Assembly: GCF_025567625.1 (NCBI RefSeq)
Contig: NZ_JAOQJC010000015.1
Location: 85,456-149,455, forward strand
DNA length: 64,000 nucleotides
Reading direction: 5' to 3'
Source of the DNA: Paenibacillus sp. J5C2022
GTDB taxonomy: Bacteria > Bacillota > Bacilli > Paenibacillales > Paenibacillaceae
Made by a program: the position numbers and the translations under genes. The notes beneath the pieces were generated by a model. The model did no database searches, was not told the DNA's origin, and was given only the letters and a program-made list of their open reading frames with translations. Positions 50,020-58,802 of this stretch are shown here, piece after piece. Numbering within the stretch: position 1 is the stretch's first letter; each line of letters opens with the position of its first letter.

Positions 50020-51753
50020 ATGCGGACAGTATTTTCCAACTTGAAACCGTTTCGATTTGCAGTAGTCATAGCTCTAATTCTCATGTTCACTGAACTTATT
50101 GCGGAATTGCTCCAGCCCTATATTATTGCCAAAATCATTGACGACGGCATTATGCAGAACCGCCTAGACGTGGTGTACCTGTGGGGAGGCGTGCTGCTGG
50201 GAATATCCGTGGTAGCTTTCGGATTCGGCATCGTCAGCTCTTTCTTCGCCGCTCATGTCAGTCAAAGCTTCGGCTTCCGTATGCGGGAGCTGCTGTATGA
50301 GAAAGTGCAGCGGTTCACGTTCACGGAATTTGGACGCTTCTCGGAGTCTTCGTTAATTACACGCTTGACTAATGATGTCATGCAGCTTCAGAATACCGTC
50401 TTCATGGGCTTGCGCATTATGCTGAGAGCGCCGCTGCTCGTCATTGGAAGCGTTATTATGGCGTTCCTGGTGGATGCCAAGCTGGCCTTGTACTTCGCAG
50501 GCGCCATTCCGATCCTTGCGTTGTTCCTGGGCTGGGTCATGAAGCGGGGCGAAAGGCTGTTCCGCGAGGTGCAGCAGCAGCTGGACAAGGTCAACAATGT
50601 GCTGCAGCAGAATCTGATCGGCATGCGGCTCGTCCGCGTATTCGTCAGGGAGAAGCATGAAGGCGATCGCTTCAGCGATGCAAGCAATGGATTAATGGAG
50701 CGGATGGTCGCCGCACTCAGACTGACGGAGCTGACGATGCCGGTCATCCTGCTCGTGATGAACGCCAGTGTTATCGCTGTATTGTGGTTCGGACGCATCG
50801 AGCTGGATCAGAGTGGAGCAGTTACGGTGGGAGAGATCGTCGCAATTGCCAACTATGCTACGAGGACGACCGGCGTGCTGTCGCTAATGGCGATGATCGT
50901 CGTCAATTTCTCCCGCGCGCTCGCTTCGGCGAGAAGGGTGGAGGAAGTGGCGACGACGGGCAGTGCTGGAAAGACCGATGCACAACGCAAGAATGCGCGG
51001 ACGGTAGGAGCGGGAGACGTTGAGTTCCGTGATGTCACGTTCCAATATCCCGATACAGAAGCGCCGGTGTTGGAGAGGGTGTCCTTCCGGACGGAAGCCG
51101 GCAAGATGGTAGCGATAATGGGCGCTACGGGCGCCGGGAAGTCGACGCTGCTGTCGCTGATTCCAAGATTGTACGATATCGAGGACGGCAGCGTGCTTAT
51201 AGACGGTTACGATGCACAGCATATGGAGCCGAACACCCTGAGGAGGGCGATTGGCTATGTGCCGCAAGACATTATGCTGTTCACCGGAACGGTGGCGGAC
51301 AATGTTCGCTGGGGGAAGGAAGAGGCGACGATGGAGGAAGTGATGGAGGCCGCACGGCTGGCGCAAATTCACGATACGATTCAGTCGCTTCCCCAAGGTT
51401 ACAATACGATAGTCGGCCAGAAGGGTGTGAATCTGTCGGGCGGGCAGAAGCAGCGGCTGACGATCGCAAGGGCATTGGTGCGGAAGCCTGCCATTCTGCT
51501 GCTGGACGACTGCACAAGCGCGCTTGATGTCCATACCGAAGCGGCGCTGCTTGCCGCGTTGAAGGAGCGGAAGTGCACAATCTTCCTTATCACGCAAAAA
51601 ATAAGCGCCACAAGAGCGGCCGACTCCGTGCTTCTACTGGATGACGGCAAATTGCTTGCATCCGGTACGCATGAAGAGCTTGTAGAAGCTTCGGCGCTGT
51701 ATCGCAGCATATGCGAATCACAAGAGCGGAAGGCGGGGGTATCGCATGCTTAA
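50020..51753 (+). CDS. ABC exporter half-transporter, degenerate-site subunit
   Basis: A 577-residue fused membrane/ATPase subunit. Six membrane helices span residues about 15-300 (FAVVIALILMFTELIAELL first). The nucleotide-binding domain has Walker A GATGAGKST, signature LSGGQKQR and Walker B ILLLDDCTSALD. The catalytic Glu after Walker B is Asp, and the H-loop reads LITQKIS with Gln in place of His. This marks it as the BmrC/YheI-like partner whose own site is degenerate. Drug or lipid export is typical. ATG 50020 follows GAGGGGAGG. It overlaps the next gene by eight bases. Confidence 0.92.
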   Translation: MRTVFSNLKPFRFAVVIALILMFTELIAELLQPYIIAKIIDDGIMQNRLDVVYLWGGVLLGISVVAFGFGIVSSFFAAHVSQSFGFRMRELLYEKVQRFTFTEFGRFSESSLITRLTNDVMQLQNTVFMGLRIMLRAPLLVIGSVIMAFLVDAKLALYFAGAIPILALFLGWVMKRGERLFREVQQQLDKVNNVLQQNLIGMRLVRVFVREKHEGDRFSDASNGLMERMVAALRLTELTMPVILLVMNASVIAVLWFGRIELDQSGAVTVGEIVAIANYATRTTGVLSLMAMIVVNFSRALASARRVEEVATTGSAGKTDAQRKNARTVGAGDVEFRDVTFQYPDTEAPVLERVSFRTEAGKMVAIMGATGAGKSTLLSLIPRLYDIEDGSVLIDGYDAQHMEPNTLRRAIGYVPQDIMLFTGTVADNVRWGKEEATMEEVMEAARLAQIHDTIQSLPQGYNTIVGQKGVNLSGGQKQRLTIARALVRKPAILLLDDCTSALDVHTEAALLAALKERKCTIFLITQKISATRAADSVLLLDDGKLLASGTHEELVEASALYRSICESQERKAGVSHA

Positions 51754-53626
51754 GAAGCTGATGGAGCCGTTCCGCTATCCTCGTCCGGAAGCCGCTGCCA
51801 GCCGGGGGGAAAGCCTTCACCCGCCTGCGCAGCACGGAATGGGGAGACTGGCGGAGCGCGCGGGCGGAGGGAAGCCGAAGCAGCGGGCGAAGGACGCCGC
51901 CGGCACGCTGAAGCGAATATGGCGCTATCTGATCCAATACCGCGCCAAGCTTATCGCCGTCATGGCGATGGTGCTGTTCAGCACCGGTCTGGCTCTGCTG
52001 GGACCTTATTTGATCGGCACGGCGATCGATCGTTTTATTGTAGAGCGCGGCAGCGGCATGCTGCTGTTCCTGCTCGGCATCGCGGCCGTCTATTCGCTGC
52101 AGGCGCTGACCACATGGCTGCAGAGCATATGGATGATCACTATCTCGCAGCGCACGGTGCTGTCGATGCGCAGAGAGCTGTTCAATCATCTGCAGCGGCT
52201 GCCGATTCCGTACTTCGCCAAGCGGCAGCACGGCGAGACGATGAGCCGGATGACGAATGATATCGAGAATGTGAGCGCCACGCTGAACAGTTCGGTCATC
52301 TCCGTCTTCTCCAGCGTGCTGCTGCTTGTCGGCATTGTTGGCGTCATGCTTTCCCTGAGTCCATTACTCACATTGCTCACCTTCCTCGTCGTGCCGCTGA
52401 TGGCGCTGGGAATGAAATGGATTACGAACCGCACGAGCCGGATGTTCAGGGCGCAGCAGCGCAATCTGGGCGAATTGAACGGCTACGTGGAGGAGACATT
52501 GTCCGGTCAGCGCATTATTAAAGCCTTCTCGCAAGAGGAGACGGTCATTCGCGAATTCCGTCAGCGCAACGAGCGGATTCGGCTGTCCGGCTTCTGGGCG
52601 CAGGCCATCTCGGGCTTTATTCCGAAGCTGATGAGCGGCCTGAACAATCTCAGCTTCGCCATTATAGCCGGAATAGGCGGCATGCTGGCGCTTAAGGGCG
52701 GCACGATTACGGTAGGCGTCATCATCATCTTCGCGGAATATTCCAGACAGTTCACCCGTCCGCTGAACGATCTCGCCAATCAATGGAACACGATGCTGTC
52801 CGCCGTGGCGGGAGCCGAGCGGGTGTTCCAGGTGCTGGATGAAGAGGTGGAGAGCAGCGATGAGAGCGGGGCGGAGGAGGTGCGATCCGTGGAAGGGAAG
52901 GTAGTCTTCCGTGACGTATCGTTCTCGTACGAAGCGGGCGGCGATACGTTGAAGCATGTCAGCTTCACGGCGGCGCCCGGCGAGACGGTGGCGTTCGTGG
53001 GACCTACCGGAGCGGGCAAGACGACGCTCATCTCGCTGCTGAGCCGCTTCTATGAGCCGACAACCGGGGCGATCGAGATCGATGACCGCGACATCCGCAC
53101 GATGAAGCGGGCCAGCCTGCGTTCACAGATGGCGTTCGTGCTGCAGGACCCGTTCCTGTTCGAAGGCACGATCGCAGACAATATCCGATACGGCAAGCTG
53201 GATGCGTCGGATAAGGAAGTGGAGGAAGCGGCGAAGCTGGCGAATGCGCACGGCTTCATCTCCCGGATGAAGGGCGGTTACAATGCGCTGCTGAAAGGGG
53301 ATGGAGCGGGCATCAGCCAAGGGCAGAAGCAACTGCTCGCGATCGCCAGGGCGATTCTGGCGAATCCGTCGATATTGGTGCTCGACGAGGCGACGAGCAG
53401 CATCGACACGGTCACGGAGATTAAAATTCAGGAAGCGCTCCAGCGGTTGATGGAGGGGCGCACGAGCTTCATTATCGCCCACCGCTTGAATACGATTCAA
53501 CAGGCCGATCAGATCGTCGTGCTCCAGAACGGCACAGTGGCGGAGAAGGGCTCGCATGAGGTACTGACCGCCAAGGGCGGATTCTACAGCGGGCTGGTGC
53601 ATGGTCAATATGTGCTGGAGCCATAA
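51746..53626 (+). CDS. ABC exporter half-transporter, catalytic-Glu subunit
   Basis: A 626-residue partner. An N-terminal cytoplasmic extension of about 60 residues (RPEAAASRGESLHPP, KPKQRAKDAAG) precedes six membrane helices. The ATPase domain has Walker A GPTGAGKTT and Walker B SILVLDEATSSID with the catalytic Glu, and H-loop FIIAHRL with His. The signature is changed to GISQGQKQL. The two subunits therefore give one active and one degenerate ATP site, as in BmrCD-type heterodimers. The start ATG overlaps the previous gene. What it exports is unknown; the upstream metabolite cluster is separated by a terminator. Confidence 0.92.
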   Translation: MLKKLMEPFRYPRPEAAASRGESLHPPAQHGMGRLAERAGGGKPKQRAKDAAGTLKRIWRYLIQYRAKLIAVMAMVLFSTGLALLGPYLIGTAIDRFIVERGSGMLLFLLGIAAVYSLQALTTWLQSIWMITISQRTVLSMRRELFNHLQRLPIPYFAKRQHGETMSRMTNDIENVSATLNSSVISVFSSVLLLVGIVGVMLSLSPLLTLLTFLVVPLMALGMKWITNRTSRMFRAQQRNLGELNGYVEETLSGQRIIKAFSQEETVIREFRQRNERIRLSGFWAQAISGFIPKLMSGLNNLSFAIIAGIGGMLALKGGTITVGVIIIFAEYSRQFTRPLNDLANQWNTMLSAVAGAERVFQVLDEEVESSDESGAEEVRSVEGKVVFRDVSFSYEAGGDTLKHVSFTAAPGETVAFVGPTGAGKTTLISLLSRFYEPTTGAIEIDDRDIRTMKRASLRSQMAFVLQDPFLFEGTIADNIRYGKLDASDKEVEEAAKLANAHGFISRMKGGYNALLKGDGAGISQGQKQLLAIARAILANPSILVLDEATSSIDTVTEIKIQEALQRLMEGRTSFIIAHRLNTIQQADQIVVLQNGTVAEKGSHEVLTAKGGFYSGLVHGQYVLEP

Positions 53627-53705
53627 TGGGGTTGAAACCTTTCGTCGTCCGAACGAGTATTAAGGGGACATACAACGGCAGAACAACGGTAAAGGAGTGG
53701 GGAGG

Positions 53706-54284
53706 ATGGATGCAGTAGAGTGTCCGTATTGCGAGCAATTGACGGAGATCGGCGACGGAGACAATGTAATGGACCGCCATTGCGAACATTGCGGGAAGAA
53801 GCTGGTGGAAGAAGCGGTGCCCGAAGGGATGAATGAGAATCAGCCGCTTCTGCCGTCGAAAGCGGACATGACTGCCCCGGTGGAACAAGAAGTGGATGTT
53901 GACAGCTGGGTGAGTAAAATCGGCGATTACGACAAGCAAGTCAAATACGTCGAGGAAGGCTTCTGGGGCAAGGTGAAGCGATATGCTTCCAAAGTGCCCT
54001 TCGCGCGGGAGGTGATGGCGCTCTATTATTGCGCGCTTGATCCCGCAACGCCGCGGGCGGCCAAAGTGACGGCCATCGGAGCGATCGCCTACTGGATACT
54101 GCCTCTTGACTTGCTGCCGGATTTCATTCCGGTCGCAGGCTTCGCCGACGATGCGACAGCCGTCATCATTGCCTTCAAGACGCTAAGCGGCTTTATTACG
54201 GAGGAGCATAGAGAGAAAGCGGAGCAATTCTTCGCGCTCAATCGCAGCTTCAAGGTTGTGAAGCGTCCAGCGAATGAGGATTGA
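53706..54284 (+). CDS. DUF1232 (YkvA-like) membrane protein with N-terminal zinc-ribbon motif
   Basis: A 192-residue protein. The start MDAVECPYCEQL and CEHCGKKL give a Cys4 zinc-ribbon-like motif within the first 35 residues. After an acidic linker, the DUF1232 domain reads VMALYYCALDPATPRAAKVTAIGAIAYWILPLDLLPDF, with one or two short membrane helices and the family's PLDLLPDFIPVAGFADD. YkvA-like proteins are widespread and of unknown function. ATG 53706 has AAGGAG eight bases before it. It lies 79 bases after the exporter genes and may be transcribed with them. Confidence 0.85.
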   Translation: MDAVECPYCEQLTEIGDGDNVMDRHCEHCGKKLVEEAVPEGMNENQPLLPSKADMTAPVEQEVDVDSWVSKIGDYDKQVKYVEEGFWGKVKRYASKVPFAREVMALYYCALDPATPRAAKVTAIGAIAYWILPLDLLPDFIPVAGFADDATAVIIAFKTLSGFITEEHREKAEQFFALNRSFKVVKRPANED

Positions 54285-54289
54285 AAGAA

Positions 54290-54329
54290 AGAGACATGCG
54301 GTCAGATTGTCGTCTGATGCATGTCTCTT
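54290..54329. terminator. hairpin between the convergent DUF1232 and glutaminase genes
   Basis: AGAGACATGC pairs with GCATGTCTCT, with an inner TCAGA/TCTGA stem. T-runs are short, but the stem is perfect and lies between converging genes. Confidence 0.7.
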
Positions 54330-54364
54330 GCTATTAGGACGGATGAATCTGCCGGCTGGTTGTA

Positions 54365-55318
54365 CTAGAACAAGCTCCAGTCCAGCCGCTGCGACAGCGT
54401 CTCCAGCAGATGGACGCCGGCGATGCTGTTGCCCTTCGGATTAAGCGCTGGGCCTACGACCCCAATGCCGTATCGCCCGGGCACCAGCGTCAATATGCCG
54501 CCGGCGACGCCGCTCTTGGCCGGCATGCCGACCTCGATGGCGAATTCGCCCGATGCATTGTACATGCCGCAAGTGACCATGAACGTCTTGGCAATCTGTA
54601 CATAGCGGCGAGGTATGTGACGCTCGCCCGTCAGCGGGTCGGTCCCGTCGAACGCCAGCACGAGCGCCATGCGGGCAAGATCTGCACAAGTGACGTTGAT
54701 GGAACAGTGACGGAAATACACATCAAGCACCTCGTCCACTTTGCCTTGCAGCACTCCGTTGTCTTTCAGGAAATATGCCATGGAACGGTTCAAATCTGCC
54801 GACGCCGATTCCGACCGGTAGACGGCTTCGTTCACTTCAAGCGAGTCGTTCGCCGCCAGTCTGCGGAAGAACTGCAACACTCGATCGGATTTCTCTTCCA
54901 CGCTTGCTCCTGCAATAAGGGAGGAGATGACGATCGCACCGGCGTTGATAAGCGGATTGAACGGAATGCCAGGCTGAACAAGCTCGAGCTTCAGCATGGA
55001 ATTGAAGTTGTCGCCGGTAGGCTCCATGCCGACCTTGTCGAAGACGGCTGCTTCCCCGTTGTCCATCAAGGCGAGCAGCAGCGTGAACACCTTCGAGATG
55101 CTTTGCATCGTGAAAGGGATCGCTGCGTCGCCTGCGACAACAGAGGCGCCGCTGCCATTCATAATCTGAATGCCGAGCGCTTCATGCGGCGCTTTGGCCA
55201 GCTCGGGAATATAGGAGGCTACCTTGCCTTCGCCGCATTGTGCGCGGCTCTCTTCTACCCATTGCGGCAGCTCCTTCTGCAGCTGAATCCATTCTTCGCT
55301 TGCTTGAGGCGTATTCAT
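54365..55318 (-). CDS. glsA: glutaminase
   Basis: Hydrolyses glutamine to glutamate and ammonia. It has 317 residues, the typical length, of the beta-lactamase/PBP-like glutaminase family. Catalytic Ser-x-x-Lys is in TMQSISKVF. Other motifs: GKVASYIPELAK, EPTGDNFNSM, GIPFNPLINAGAI, VYRSE, and VMPAKSGVAGGI-like (GMPAKSGVAGGI) at the C-terminus. The start has GGGAGCGGGG before ATG 55318. It lies 75 bases after the end of the HAD gene on the same strand, so joint transcription with the upstream sugar operon cannot be excluded. It may balance the glutamine synthetase encoded 40 kb away. Confidence 0.96.
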   Translation of the reverse strand: MNTPQASEEWIQLQKELPQWVEESRAQCGEGKVASYIPELAKAPHEALGIQIMNGSGASVVAGDAAIPFTMQSISKVFTLLLALMDNGEAAVFDKVGMEPTGDNFNSMLKLELVQPGIPFNPLINAGAIVISSLIAGASVEEKSDRVLQFFRRLAANDSLEVNEAVYRSESASADLNRSMAYFLKDNGVLQGKVDEVLDVYFRHCSINVTCADLARMALVLAFDGTDPLTGERHIPRRYVQIAKTFMVTCGMYNASGEFAIEVGMPAKSGVAGGILTLVPGRYGIGVVGPALNPKGNSIAGVHLLETLSQRLDWSLF

Positions 55319-55393
55319 GCCGGACCCCGCTCCCTTCCGTATTCAAGAGAATTGTATATCTACTTCATATAGTAGTTGCCTTTCAATATACAA

Positions 55394-56179
55394 TTAATCC
55401 GCGGCAGCCACAAGATCCCGGACAGATTGAAGCACGTACTCCGGCTGGAAGCCCGACGAGCTGATATCTTCTCTTCGGGCAACACCCGTTAGAACTAGAG
55501 CCGTATGTATGTTGGCGATCTGCCCCATGCGGATGTCGGTCTCCAGCCGGTCTCCCACCATGATGCACTCCTCCGCTTCCAGCCCCAGAGCTTGAAGTGC
55601 CGCCGCTGCCATATGACAGGATGGCTTGCCGGTAATCGTCTGAACTTTGCCCCCTGTAGCTCCTTCGATCGCTCCGATGATGCTGCCGCAGTCAGGCACC
55701 TCCCCTTCCGGCAGCGGGCAAGTGCGGTCGGGATTGGTCGCTATGACAATGGCGCCGTTTTTCTTGATCGCCTGATAAGCGAAATTCAGCATATCGTAAT
55801 GGAACTGGCGGTCCCAGGACAAGACGATAACGTCCGTCTCCTCCGGGGAATCGGCGAAGCGGACTCCGCTGTCCCGCAGTTCTTTTTTGAACACTTCTTC
55901 GCCGACCACGTACACTTTTTTATCATGATACCGCTCCTGCAGCATCCGGGTTGTGACGACTGCCGGACTCAGAATATGCTCCAACGTGACGGGAATGCCC
56001 AGCTTGTTCAGCTTGCGTACGCAGGAGTCTCGCGATTCAATCGTCTTATTCGTCAGGAATAGAATCTTCTTGTTCATGCCCAGCAACGCATTGACGGTCT
56101 GAACCGCTCCTTCGATGGCATGTTGACCCAGATAGATCGTGCCGTCCAGGTCGAAAATATAACCTCTAAAAGCCTTCAA
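55394..56179 (-). CDS. HAD-IIA family phosphatase (NagD/YutF-like)
   Basis: A 261-residue cytosolic phosphatase. Motif I IFDLDGTIYLG gives the nucleophile Asp and the acid/base Asp. Motif II is in FLTNKTIESRD, and motifs III/IV in TGKPSCHMAAAAL and IMVGDRLETDIRMG. Cap type IIA between them (about residues 85-185) places it near NagD, AraL and YutF, which remove phosphate from sugar phosphates or nucleotides. The start is TTG at 56179, with GGGAG upstream; no ATG fits the domain start. It follows the EEP gene by 45 bases and probably belongs to that sugar-uptake operon. Confidence 0.88.
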   Translation of the reverse strand: MKAFRGYIFDLDGTIYLGQHAIEGAVQTVNALLGMNKKILFLTNKTIESRDSCVRKLNKLGIPVTLEHILSPAVVTTRMLQERYHDKKVYVVGEEVFKKELRDSGVRFADSPEETDVIVLSWDRQFHYDMLNFAYQAIKKNGAIVIATNPDRTCPLPEGEVPDCGSIIGAIEGATGGKVQTITGKPSCHMAAAALQALGLEAEECIMVGDRLETDIRMGQIANIHTALVLTGVARREDISSSGFQPEYVLQSVRDLVAAAD

Positions 56180-56224
56180 CGTAAAGTAATCTCCCTTCGG
56201 AATCTTGCTCCGAATATCAGATGG

Positions 56225-57010
56225 TTAAGGCAGCTGTACTCGGGAGGCAATGGGGTAATGATCGGAAGGATAGGCGCCATCCTGCTTATCGCGGTAAACG
56301 AATGTCTCCAGAATCGCCATATCCTCGCTTGTGAATATATAATCGATCGGCTCTCCTTCGACGCCGCCCTCGAAGTCGTGGAACGTTCGTCCGACCGGCT
56401 CGGCAAGAATGTCATATGCATCCTTCAATTGTTCCTTCAAGCATACAATCGCCGGATTGTCGGGATAACAGTTGAAATCTCCTGTAACAACGACCGGAAT
56501 ATGGTAATCTTGCCGAAGCTCGGCTATCTTGTGAAGCAGCAGCTTGGCGCTCGCCACGCGCGCTTCTTGTCCGAGATGATCGAAGTGTGTGTTGAGATGG
56601 TAAAATTGCATCTCCGGCTTCTCTTTCGATTGGAACAGTCCCCACGTACAGAAGCGAGGCAAGCTGCTGTCCCAGCTAACGCTGCCGGCCTGGTCAGGCG
56701 TCTCCGACAGCCAGAATTGTCCGTGCTCCAGCATGGAGACGTCATCATGACGATAGTAGATGCAGCAGCATTCGTCCATCGCCTCGTCGCCGCTCTCATA
56801 ACCGCTGCGGCCTTCGCCGATTCTGCTATAGCCGGTCAAGTCTCGGTCCAGATCGCGGAGCATGTCATACTTGCCTTCTTGCGTACCTGCTACTAATGGA
56901 GCGAACCTGCGAATGAGTTCCGCGGCTTGCTTGTTGCGGTATGGCCATGCGTTGCTTCCGTCCACCGGCGTGTTCACGCGCAGATTGAATGTCATCACTG
57001 TCAGTTCCAT
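56225..57010 (-). CDS. endonuclease/exonuclease/phosphatase-fold phosphodiesterase
   Basis: A 261-residue member of the EEP superfamily. Motifs: MTFNLRVNT, VAGTQEGK (metal-binding Glu), NTHFDHLGQEAR (catalytic His/Asp pair), VVVTGDFNCYPDNPA, and the final YPSDHYPI. It has no signal peptide, so it acts inside the cell. As part of an ABC sugar operon it most likely cleaves a phosphodiester in the imported compound, and the neighbouring HAD phosphatase could remove the remaining phosphate; this pairing is inference. It starts at ATG 57010, 20 bases after the permease stop. Confidence 0.88.
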   Translation of the reverse strand: MELTVMTFNLRVNTPVDGSNAWPYRNKQAAELIRRFAPLVAGTQEGKYDMLRDLDRDLTGYSRIGEGRSGYESGDEAMDECCCIYYRHDDVSMLEHGQFWLSETPDQAGSVSWDSSLPRFCTWGLFQSKEKPEMQFYHLNTHFDHLGQEARVASAKLLLHKIAELRQDYHIPVVVTGDFNCYPDNPAIVCLKEQLKDAYDILAEPVGRTFHDFEGGVEGEPIDYIFTSEDMAILETFVYRDKQDGAYPSDHYPIASRVQLP

Positions 57011-57030
57011 CGATTAGCACATCCTATTCA

Positions 57031-57858
57031 TTATTTGATAGAGCCCTCTGTCAAGCCGCCTATAATCAGCTTCTGCGTGAAGGCATACATGATCGTTATA
57101 GGCGCCATAGAGAGCGCGAAGGCGGCAAAGGCAAGCGTATAGTCAAAGCTGACCTCTGACTTGAAATTATAAATGAATAGAGGCAGCGTCCACAAATCCG
57201 GATGTCTGTTCAGCATAATGAGAGGGAGCTGGAAGTCGTTCCAAATCCATAAACTGTTCAGAATGAGAATAGTCGCAATAATCGGCATGAGCAGTGGATA
57301 GATAATACGGGAGAAAGTAAGCCACACTCCGCAGCCGTCGATTTTGGAAGCCTGATCAAGCTCCAGCGGGATATTCTTCAGAAAGCCGACGCACAGGAAG
57401 ATGCCCTGGGCGAACGATAGCGTAACGTACATAATGATAAGTCCTGTCTGATTCAGAAGCTCCAAGCTGCCCATGTGGCGATAGATCGGAAGCATGACGG
57501 CCTGGAAGGGGACGAATATGCCGGACAATATCAGGAAGTAGACCGCTTTATAGTAGACATGCTTCATGTTGCGCGATATGGCATACGACACCATCGGAAT
57601 GAACAAGAGCATGAACAGCAGCGAAGCGACGGTTATGACAGTAGAGTTCAGGACAACAGTCCAGAAGTTGGATTTGTTCATCACGTTGATGAAATTGTCC
57701 AAGTACAGGCTTGACGGCGGTGAGAAGAAGTTTCTGGTCGTTTCTTCTCTCGTCTTCATGGCTACCGCAATCGTTAAATAAACCGGAATTAGAATGAAGA
57801 GAGAGCCAATGCCCAGGAACGAGTACGATAAAATGCGAAACGGCATGTTCTTGCTCAT
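57031..57858 (-). CDS. sugar ABC transporter permease, MalG type
   Basis: A 275-residue inner subunit with six predicted helices (FLGIGSLFILIPVYLTIAVAM first). The EAA loop reads LDQASKIDGCGVWLTFSRIIYPL, and the C-terminus ends with FTQKLIIGGLTEGSIK, the MalG/CUT1 pattern. The start overlaps the stop of the other permease by four bases. It forms the channel with the MalF-like subunit. No ATPase gene is present in the operon. Confidence 0.95.
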   Translation of the reverse strand: MSKNMPFRILSYSFLGIGSLFILIPVYLTIAVAMKTREETTRNFFSPPSSLYLDNFINVMNKSNFWTVVLNSTVITVASLLFMLLFIPMVSYAISRNMKHVYYKAVYFLILSGIFVPFQAVMLPIYRHMGSLELLNQTGLIIMYVTLSFAQGIFLCVGFLKNIPLELDQASKIDGCGVWLTFSRIIYPLLMPIIATILILNSLWIWNDFQLPLIMLNRHPDLWTLPLFIYNFKSEVSFDYTLAFAAFALSMAPITIMYAFTQKLIIGGLTEGSIK

Positions 57859-58736
57859 TGCTGCCCCACCTCTTTCTTCGACAGGAGCTTAATCTGGATG
57901 AATGATATGATGCCGATCAGCAAGAACACATAGATGGCTTCAGCCGTTCCGTAGCCGAATTTCATCTCGTTCATGCCATGCTGGTAGATAAGAAAGCCGA
58001 GCGATTCCGTCGACTTGGACGGTCCGCCCATCGTCATCGCTACGATATAATCGAATACAGTCAAGCCGCCCTTAATGGCCAGCACCAGATTGACGGTCAG
58101 CATCGGAATCAAGAACGGCACCGTGACGGAGAAGAAGCGCTGCGTAGCCGAGGCTCCGTCGATGATGGCGGCTTCGATCAGATCCTTCGGTACGCTGGAC
58201 AGCCCCGCGATAAAGATAACCATCGGAATGGCGAAGCCCTGCCAAATGTTCGTAAGCGCAATGCCGAATATGGCGGTATCGGGATGTCCCAGCAAGTTCC
58301 GCGACAGCCATTCGATGCCGAGCGCTTCCCCGATCGGAGGGAACAGAGAGTAGAAGAATTGATTGAATACCATGCCGACTGTAATCATGCTCAGCACGGC
58401 AGGGAAGAAATAGATCGAGCGGAACAGCCCTCTCAGCTTCAGCGACTGGCTTAGCAGAAGCGCCAGCAGCAGTGCGATGCCAAGCTTGAAGATCACAACG
58501 ATGAAGGTGTACAGCAGCGTGAACATCAAGCCGTTGTGAAACCGCTTGTCTTCAATAATCGCGATATAATTTTTTAATCCTACGAAATCGTAGGACAGGG
58601 AGAAGCCGTCCCAGTTCGTCATGCTGTAGTATACGCCTATGAACATCGGCGCTAGAAAGAAGAAAGCGTACAGGAGCACCGCGGGAAGCGTTAGCAGGAA
58701 GAAGACGGCCCCTGGCTTAAATCCTCTTATCGTCAT
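57855..58736 (-). CDS. sugar ABC transporter permease, MalF type
   Basis: A 293-residue permease with six helices, beginning FFLLTLPAVLLYAFFFLAPM. The EAA loop is LIEAAIIDGASATQRFFSVTVPFL. The start ATG 58736 (MTIRGFKPG) has GGAGGG six bases upstream; the longer frame reaching 58796 has no site. It belongs to the CUT1 sugar importers, between the binding protein and the MalG-like partner. Confidence 0.95.
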   Translation of the reverse strand: MTIRGFKPGAVFFLLTLPAVLLYAFFFLAPMFIGVYYSMTNWDGFSLSYDFVGLKNYIAIIEDKRFHNGLMFTLLYTFIVVIFKLGIALLLALLLSQSLKLRGLFRSIYFFPAVLSMITVGMVFNQFFYSLFPPIGEALGIEWLSRNLLGHPDTAIFGIALTNIWQGFAIPMVIFIAGLSSVPKDLIEAAIIDGASATQRFFSVTVPFLIPMLTVNLVLAIKGGLTVFDYIVAMTMGGPSKSTESLGFLIYQHGMNEMKFGYGTAEAIYVFLLIGIISFIQIKLLSKKEVGQQ

Positions 58737-58802
58737 AATTGACCCTCCATTAAAAATGCGGGAAAGCTCTCGGACAAGCAGCGTTCCCGCATGCATTATG
58801 CG

